DNA of 64,000 bases from Blautia schinkii DSM 10518 (GTDB lineage Bacteria > Bacillota > Clostridia > Lachnospirales > Lachnospiraceae): NCBI GenBank assembly GCA_000702025.1, contig JNKJ01000006.1, forward strand, positions 236,803-300,802, written 5' to 3'. Position 1 is the first letter of the stretch. Each line of letters opens with the position of its first letter. Made by a program: the position numbers and the translations under genes. The notes under the pieces were generated by a model that saw only the letters and a program-made list of their open reading frames with translations, had not been told where the DNA came from and did no database searches. Shown here piece by piece: positions 59,263-64,000 of this stretch.

Positions 59263-59331
59263 GAGGTTCCGAGGTTTCGAGGTTTCGAGGGGGGCAATCT
59301 CAGAGTTGCGAAAGCCCGAATGCCCCCCTCG
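59263..59331 (+). repeat. 8-bp tandem repeat and hairpin after the STAS-kinase gene
   Basis: GAGGTTCC-GAGGTTTC-GAGGTTTC-GAGG runs from 59263 to 59290, directly after the stop codon. The last unit runs into a perfect 11-bp inverted repeat CGAGGGGGGCA (59286-59296) / TGCCCCCCTCG (59321-59331) with a 24-base loop. No T run follows, so it is not a standard terminator. The next 170 bp to the SAHase-like gene hold no recognised feature. Confidence 0.55.
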
Positions 59332-59501
59332 AGCTCCCCCTGTTGGGCACGCTGGTTTGTTGTGTGGGCGGGAGAGTGTGGGAGAAGCAAGGTTAGAGGT
59401 ACGAGGGATGCGTATATAAACAATAAGTTCTGTTGTGGCTAAATGAGGGGAAATAAGTTAAAGATGATGAAACTAAGTAGGAAGAAGAGTTAGGGGATAA
59501 G

Positions 59502-60800
59502 ATGGGTGATAGGACAATGCCTTTGCTGGAAGCGTTGGTTTCGCAGTGCGAAGGGGCGGAGGATACGGTTGTGCTTCATATAAATCACTGTATGGATAAT
59601 TCTTTTTATTTTACGGAGCAGTTAAAGAAAGCTTTTGGGCAGGTTGTGTTTGTGGCGGTGCCTTATAATGATAGGAATGTGCCTGAGATGCTTAGCTATG
59701 CCGCTTACCATGGGAAACAGACGGAGAGGGGATATATGCTGCTGAAGAATAATTGCGGTGTTGAGGAATGTGCGGGGGATTTTCTTTGTGCGGTGCGTCG
59801 GATGATTGAGCTGGCTTTAAATGGGGAGATTAGGGAACAGATGGAGCAGGGGAAATCTTTGCTGATTGTGGAGGACGGGGGGTACCATTATCCGGTGTTG
59901 GAGCAGTGGCTTGCCGGGAACCCAGACTTGGACGGGTGTGTCCTGGGCTGTGTGGAGCAGACTACGGCGGGGCTTCGTGCCAGTAGTGAGGCACGGCTGC
60001 TTTATCCTATGGCCAGTGTGGCCCGCTCTGCTTATAAGGTCCGGGTGGAGGCGTATTTTGTGGCTGACCGGGTGGTTTGTGAGCTGAAACGTATGCTGCG
60101 CCGCCAGGGGAGCTTTGTGGATTTCCACCAGGTGCTTTTGCTTGGGTACGGGATTATTGGGCGCAGTATCGAAGCCTGCATCAAGTCTCATCACGTGCAG
60201 ATTTCTGTCTGGGATAGGGATGACGAGATTTTGCGGGTGGCAGAGGACGACGGGCATAAGTCCTGGGATGGGGAATTTTCCGGGGATATGATTGTGCTGG
60301 GCAGTTCGGGTAAGGCGTCCTTTACGCAGGAGATGCTGGATGCATTCCTGAAGAGTGATGCCGGGCGGATATATATTGCCAGCGCATCCTCCAAGCAGGT
60401 GGAATTTGAAGATATTTTTGACAGGCTGGCTTGTGCGCAGAAGGTTCCCCTTTATCAGGCGGACGCTTACCGCTTTCCCGGCGGTAAGGAGGTGGTCATG
60501 CTGGCGCAGGGCTTTCCGCTGAACTTTTATGATAAAAGCTCGGACAGTCTGACCTACGATATGATCGATCCGGTGTTTTCGGAAATGCTGCTCTGTGCCA
60601 GGATGCTGGAAAAGCAAAGGGAGCAGCTTGAAAAGAGGATTTATTTATTTGGCATTGATGCGATGCTTGGGGGAAGCCGCGCAGAGAAGGTTTTGCTGGA
60701 ACGATGGATGGCGCTTAACCATATCTGCCTGGATATCGATACCTTTAACCGCCATCCACAAGAGGCGCATCTCAGGAAAAAAGCATTGGAAAGGAAGTGA
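59502..60800 (+). CDS. S-adenosylhomocysteine-hydrolase-like protein with NAD-binding fold
   Basis: 432 residues, ATG 59502 (TAGGGGATAAG site). SAHase-like landmarks: 'LLIVEDGGYHYPVLEQW' , 'GCVEQTTAGLRASSE', Rossmann loop 'VLLLGYGIIGRSIEACIKSHHVQISVWDRDDEILRVA' with Asp/Asp after beta-2, 'SGDMIVLGSSGKASFT', and 'AQGFPLNFYDKSSDSLTYDMIDPVFSEMLL'. The N-terminal substrate part is shorter and different from true SAHase (no clear 'HLTIQTA' or 'QDHAAAA' blocks), so hydrolysis of SAH is not assured. It may bind or modify a related nucleoside or amino acid. The stop is adjacent to the MATE gene start, so both are co-translated. Confidence 0.65.
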   Translation: MGDRTMPLLEALVSQCEGAEDTVVLHINHCMDNSFYFTEQLKKAFGQVVFVAVPYNDRNVPEMLSYAAYHGKQTERGYMLLKNNCGVEECAGDFLCAVRRMIELALNGEIREQMEQGKSLLIVEDGGYHYPVLEQWLAGNPDLDGCVLGCVEQTTAGLRASSEARLLYPMASVARSAYKVRVEAYFVADRVVCELKRMLRRQGSFVDFHQVLLLGYGIIGRSIEACIKSHHVQISVWDRDDEILRVAEDDGHKSWDGEFSGDMIVLGSSGKASFTQEMLDAFLKSDAGRIYIASASSKQVEFEDIFDRLACAQKVPLYQADAYRFPGGKEVVMLAQGFPLNFYDKSSDSLTYDMIDPVFSEMLLCARMLEKQREQLEKRIYLFGIDAMLGGSRAEKVLLERWMALNHICLDIDTFNRHPQEAHLRKKALERK

Positions 60801-62522
60801 ATGTCCATGGATTATGAAGGTATTATCAGGAAAACATTTCGGACTTTTTTTATTCCTACAGCGGTTTCGACCATGGGAATCGCGGTAATGAACCTGCTGA
60901 ACATCCTGTTTGCGGGGCTGTTTTTTGGAAATGACGGAAGCTTCGTGGTGGGGCTGGCGCTGCCGATTATGATATTTACGGACATTATCACCTATTTTTT
61001 CGGGGTGGGCGGAGGTATTGCTGTGTCCATCCGTCAGGGGCAGGGAGATAAAGAGGAAGCCTCCCAGATATTTACGCTGGCAGTGGGCAGTACGGCAGCG
61101 TTGGGGATTCTGACGGCATTGCTTGGCGGTCTGTTTTCGGGGGCGCTGTTACCTTTATTGGGCGCACAGACGGTGGAGCAGCAGGCGCTTGCCGGGGATT
61201 ATATCTGCATATTGTTTGTGGGAATGCCTGTGGTACTGCTGCGGGGCGTGCTCAATGTGTTTATCCGGAATGATAACCACCCGGGAACTGCCATGGCCGG
61301 CAGCTTGATTTCCGTAGCTTCAAACTTGTTACTGCTGTGGCTGTTTATTGGCGTAAGAGGGCTTCCGGTGGGAGGGATTGCCCTGGCTTCTGTGATTGCT
61401 AATGGGCTGTGTGTTCTGTTTTACCTCATTTATTTTCTAAGCGGCAGGTCAACGATGAAATTTTCCAGAGCCTTCCGTTTTGGGGTTATGAGAGAGATTG
61501 CAGGACCCGGTTTTGCGGGCAGCTTGATTTTTCTGGCCCAGACGCTTTTGACGGTATTTATAAACAATGTACTCTTAAAAACAGGCGGAAGTGACGGAAT
61601 TGCGGCCTATGGCGTGGTCAAATATGCCATAACCTTTATTTATGCGGTGTATGACAGTGTCAATCTTGCCGCGCAGCCTATGTTCGGCGTCTATTTCGGA
61701 GAGCGCGACCCGAAAAGTATACGGATGACGGCAAAGATTGCCGGGCGGAATCTGGCGGCAGGGGCCTTAGGGCTCTGTGTGCTGCTGTGTCTGTCCGCTC
61801 CGTATCTGTCGGGAGCGTTCGGGCTTGATGTTACATTGGCGCTGAGGATGATTGGTGTTTCCTGTCTCTTTTCATCTGCGGTGGCTTTTTTCAACAGCTT
61901 TTACCGTTCTACGGGAAGAGCCGGGCTGTCTGTCATATTTACTGTATTGGACAATTTGCTGTTTCCGGCAGTTCTGATTCTGGTGTTTGTTTATGGCATG
62001 AATATGGGAGAAAACGGCGTGTATCTGGCGCTCCTCATAAGCGAAGTGCTGACACTGGGTGTGATGGCGCTGATAACCCGGGGAGATTTTCTAAAGCTGC
62101 CGGCATCGGATATCCCGGCCGAACAGATTTACCAGACGCTGCTGGTCAATGAGGAGGCGAATATCGTTGCCCTCAATGAATCAATTGAAGCCTTTTGTGA
62201 CAGGAACGGGATCAGTAAGAAAAAACAGTATTACATACAGCTCTGTATTGAGGAGATTGCCGTTAATATCATTAAATACGGCTTTAAGGATGGTAAAAAG
62301 CATTATATCGATATCCGTATCGTGGCGGATGAGCGTGTGCTTTTAAATATCCGGGATGATGCCATCCAGTTTGACCCCACGGCGAAAAAGGATGCGGATG
62401 TGACTGGCGGTGTGGAGGACAGGGATATCGGCGGCCTTGGGATCTATCTTGTTAAGAAGGTTGCGGAGGAGTTCAGCTATAAGCGGGTCATTGGTTTTAA
62501 TAATCTTCATATTGTACTTTAG
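60801..62522 (+). CDS. MATE-family exporter fused to a C-terminal RsbW-like GHKL domain
   Basis: 573 residues. ATG 60801 follows the previous stop; ATG 60807 is an alternative with better spacing. Residues 1-440 are a 12-helix MATE transporter ('FRTFFIPTAVSTMGIAVMNLLNILFAG', 'GIAVSIRQGQGDKEEASQIF', 'AAQPMFGVYFGERDPKSI'). Residues about 455-573 are a complete, canonical HATPase_c_2 domain: N-box 'LCIEEIAVNIIKYGFKDG', 'LLNIRDDAIQFDPTA' (DxG-like region), 'DRDIGGLGIYLVKKVAEEFSYKRVIGFNNLHIVL'. It shows that RsbW-like domains of this locus can still bind ATP. Export substrate is unknown; MATE proteins move cations, drugs or metabolites with Na+ or H+. Confidence 0.9.
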   Translation: MSMDYEGIIRKTFRTFFIPTAVSTMGIAVMNLLNILFAGLFFGNDGSFVVGLALPIMIFTDIITYFFGVGGGIAVSIRQGQGDKEEASQIFTLAVGSTAALGILTALLGGLFSGALLPLLGAQTVEQQALAGDYICILFVGMPVVLLRGVLNVFIRNDNHPGTAMAGSLISVASNLLLLWLFIGVRGLPVGGIALASVIANGLCVLFYLIYFLSGRSTMKFSRAFRFGVMREIAGPGFAGSLIFLAQTLLTVFINNVLLKTGGSDGIAAYGVVKYAITFIYAVYDSVNLAAQPMFGVYFGERDPKSIRMTAKIAGRNLAAGALGLCVLLCLSAPYLSGAFGLDVTLALRMIGVSCLFSSAVAFFNSFYRSTGRAGLSVIFTVLDNLLFPAVLILVFVYGMNMGENGVYLALLISEVLTLGVMALITRGDFLKLPASDIPAEQIYQTLLVNEEANIVALNESIEAFCDRNGISKKKQYYIQLCIEEIAVNIIKYGFKDGKKHYIDIRIVADERVLLNIRDDAIQFDPTAKKDADVTGGVEDRDIGGLGIYLVKKVAEEFSYKRVIGFNNLHIVL

Positions 62523-62614
62523 AGGGCACAGGTTGATGGTATTTTTCGGAAAGGCTTCCATGGCAGATCGGATGATTTGCGGCAGGCTTTATGACAGACG
62601 AGGAGGTATAGAGA

Positions 62615-64000
62615 ATGCAGGCAATGATGAGCGCGGTGCGCGATAAAAAGAACTGGATACGGCTTATAATGTCCGCTGTTTTGTTTTTGGCGGTGGCGCT
62701 GCCTTTTAGAAAGCTTCTTTCGCTGATGCCGGGGATCACGGAGATACGGCCGGCGAATGTGATTCCTCCGGTGCTGGGGCTGATATGGGGTCCGGCTGCG
62801 GCTTTTGGCATTGCCATCGGAAACTTGATTTCCGATATCCTGTCCGGGAGCAATGTCTTTGTCTGTACAACAGGATTTATCGCAAACTTTATCTATGCCT
62901 TCCTGCCCTATAAGCTGTGGTATTCCTTCCGGGTGGATGAGACGGACGTATATCCTACCCTTGGCAGCGTTAAAAAGATTTTGAAATATATCTATGTCAT
63001 ACTTTTAGATTCTCTGGTGGTTACGGGGATGCTGTCCCTCATCTTTGAGACGGCTGGCTTTTCCGGCAGCGGCAGCTCTTATGCGCTGTTGTTCTTTAAT
63101 AACTTTGATTTCTCAGTGCTGCTGGGTGTGCCCATCCTCATCCTCCTGGCCCGGTACCGCCCGGATTACCATGTGCCGGATACCCGCAGGATAAAGCCCG
63201 GGAGCTACCTGTTTTTCGACATCCTGCTGTTTATAGCGGCTGGCATGGGGCTTTTGTGGTTTGGAATCTCCTTTATGATGGGTGCGCCGGTGGAGAGCCA
63301 TACGGCTGCGGCGCTGCTGGTGGTTGCCATAGGCTTATCGCTGTCCTCTCTTGCAAAGCCCTTTAATTTTGACCTGAAGCCCCAGAGGCAGAACACAAGG
63401 GAGGTACGGACTACCATTAAGACTAAGGTGGTCATCGGTTTCCTCATGCTGTCAGTCATATTTATCGCATTTGTGGGGGTGACGGCCTACAATTCCAGGA
63501 CTGGTGCAGACGCGCTGGCTCACTGGAGTTATGTGTACCGGACGGTGGGGCTGGCCATTAACATGATATTTGCCGTTGCTATTGTATTTCTATGGTATGT
63601 GGAGCGTAATATCGTTGACCCGTTGGAGCGGCTTTCGGAAAATGTCCGGGAATTTGCTGCACAGCCGGCGGATTCCGGCCAGATCCCAACGCCCAGGCTG
63701 ACTCAGATCGATACCGGCGATGAAATCACGCTGCTGGCGGATTCCTGCAACTCAATGATGCAGGATATTACAGCCTACATGCATGATCTGAGGGCCGTTA
63801 CCGCAGAAAAAGAGCGTATCGGCGCAGAGCTGTCGGTGGCGACCCAGATACAGGCATCCATGCTGCCGTGCATTTTCCCGGCATTCCCCGGACGTCCGGA
63901 ATTTGACATATATGCCACCATGACCCCGGCCAAGGAGGTGGGCGGCGACTTCTATGACTTTTTCCTGGTGGATGACGACCACCTGGCTATGGTCATTGCC
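62615..64000 (+). CDS. Membrane SpoIIE-type PP2C phosphatase with HAMP-like linker (3' end outside window)
   Basis: 462 codons visible from ATG 62615 (GAGGAGGTATAG site); no stop before the window end. Residues 15-245 have six or so helices and resemble a QueT/ECF-S-like substrate-binding membrane domain ('[27 protein letters not shown]'). Two further helices bracket a short outside loop (265-340), and a HAMP-like stretch follows ('[19 protein letters not shown]', '[19 protein letters not shown]'). Near 400 the phosphatase begins: '[51 protein letters not shown]', with the metal-binding Asp of GGDFYD. It would dephosphorylate STAS proteins of the locus in response to a membrane signal. Confidence 0.9.
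   Translation, partial: MQAMMSAVRDKKNWIRLIMSAVLFLAVALPFRKLLSLMPGITEIRPANVIPPVLGLIWGPAAAFGIAIGNLISDILSGSNVFVCTTGFIANFIYAFLPYKLWYSFRVDETDVYPTLGSVKKILKYIYVILLDSLVVTGMLSLIFETAGFSGSGSSYALLFFNNFDFSVLLGVPILILLARYRPDYHVPDTRRIKPGSYLFFDILLFIAAGMGLLWFGISFMMGAPVESHTAAALLVVAIGLSLSSLAKPFNFDLKPQRQNTREVRTTIKTKVVIGFLMLSVIFIAFVGVTAYNSRTGADALAHWSYVYRTVGLAINMIFAVAIVFLWYVERNIVDPLERLSENVREFAAQPADSGQIPTPRLTQIDTGDEITLLADSCNSMMQDITAYMHDLRAVTAEKERIGAELSVATQIQASMLPCIFPAFPGRPEFDIYATMTPAKEVGGDFYDFFLVDDDHLAMVIA

Noticed and set aside
59817..60617. 266-codon minus-strand frame opposite the SAHase-like gene
   Set aside because: Shadow of the plus-strand gene; no ribosome-binding site or domain.
51262..64000. Classical sigma-B or sigma-F operon
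   Set aside because: STAS, RsbW-like and SpoIIE-type genes are present, but no sigma factor gene was found and transporters occupy the positions between them.
1..64000. tRNA, rRNA and insertion-sequence genes
   Set aside because: Looked for on both strands; no tRNA-like cloverleaf, rRNA segment or transposase was recognised. A tRNAscan or ISfinder run would be decisive.

Overview
The window looks like a gut Clostridia chromosome, most likely Lachnospiraceae. The signs are AGGAGG ribosome-binding sites, TTGACA/TATAAT promoters, moderate GC, an AgrC/LytTR-type two-component pair, permuted family-3 glycosidases, BspA-type leucine-rich repeats, a MetG C-terminal domain of the kind I associate with this family, and a Tn916-like integrase module. 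I could not run a search, so the genus is left open. No rRNA, tRNA, CRISPR array or intact insertion sequence is visible.

Positions 1-10.5 kb are the integrase-proximal end of an integrative (probably conjugative) element. It carries a YqaJ-type recombinase tail, a RecD2-like helicase, a CHC2 zinc-finger primase, an actin-like ParM/ParR partition pair with a candidate centromere, an XRE regulator, a sigma-region-4 protein, a conjugative-transposon HTH protein, a DUF6462-type protein, a ribbon-helix-helix protein and a tyrosine integrase. Directly beyond the integrase lies the MetG tRNA-binding domain without its catalytic part, so the element may sit inside or at metG. The other element end is outside the window.

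Positions 11-33 kb hold two paralogous AAA/DUF4143 ATPases in direct orientation about 20 kb apart. Between them are an AgrC-like kinase with a LytTR regulator and a degenerate stand-alone receiver; a Dlt-like surface-acylation operon (GH43, GtrA, acyl-adenylating enzyme, two SGNH/DltD-like proteins, a small membrane protein, MBOAT); and two domain-swapped GH3 glycosidases, one secreted and one held by a membrane helix at each end, with a secreted CBM-like protein. Positions 33-46 kb carry a secreted GH43 with a discoidin domain, a secreted acidic protein, an AbiEi/AbiEii toxin-antitoxin pair, a sugar ABC importer, a DUF3990/XRE pair with an operator-like palindrome in its promoter, and small housekeeping or unknown genes.

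Positions 46-51 kb hold a 7TM-type sensor kinase and an OmpR-type regulator on the minus strand, separated by an oppositely oriented surface-protein gene. The kinase promoter appears to lie inside that gene.

Positions 51-64 kb are the most unusual part. Three unrelated transporters (a dicarboxylate/amino-acid symporter, an all-in-one ABC amino-acid importer and a MATE exporter) each carry a GHKL/RsbW-like domain. They are interleaved with a free STAS protein, a free RsbW-like kinase, a STAS-phosphotransferase fusion, a membrane SpoIIE-type phosphatase (cut by the window end) and two proteins related to S-adenosylhomocysteine enzymes. This has the parts of a partner-switching circuit (PP2C phosphatase, STAS antagonist, GHKL kinase) but no sigma factor in view. 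My inference is that the output is transporter activity. A structured, terminator-ended leader precedes the first gene.
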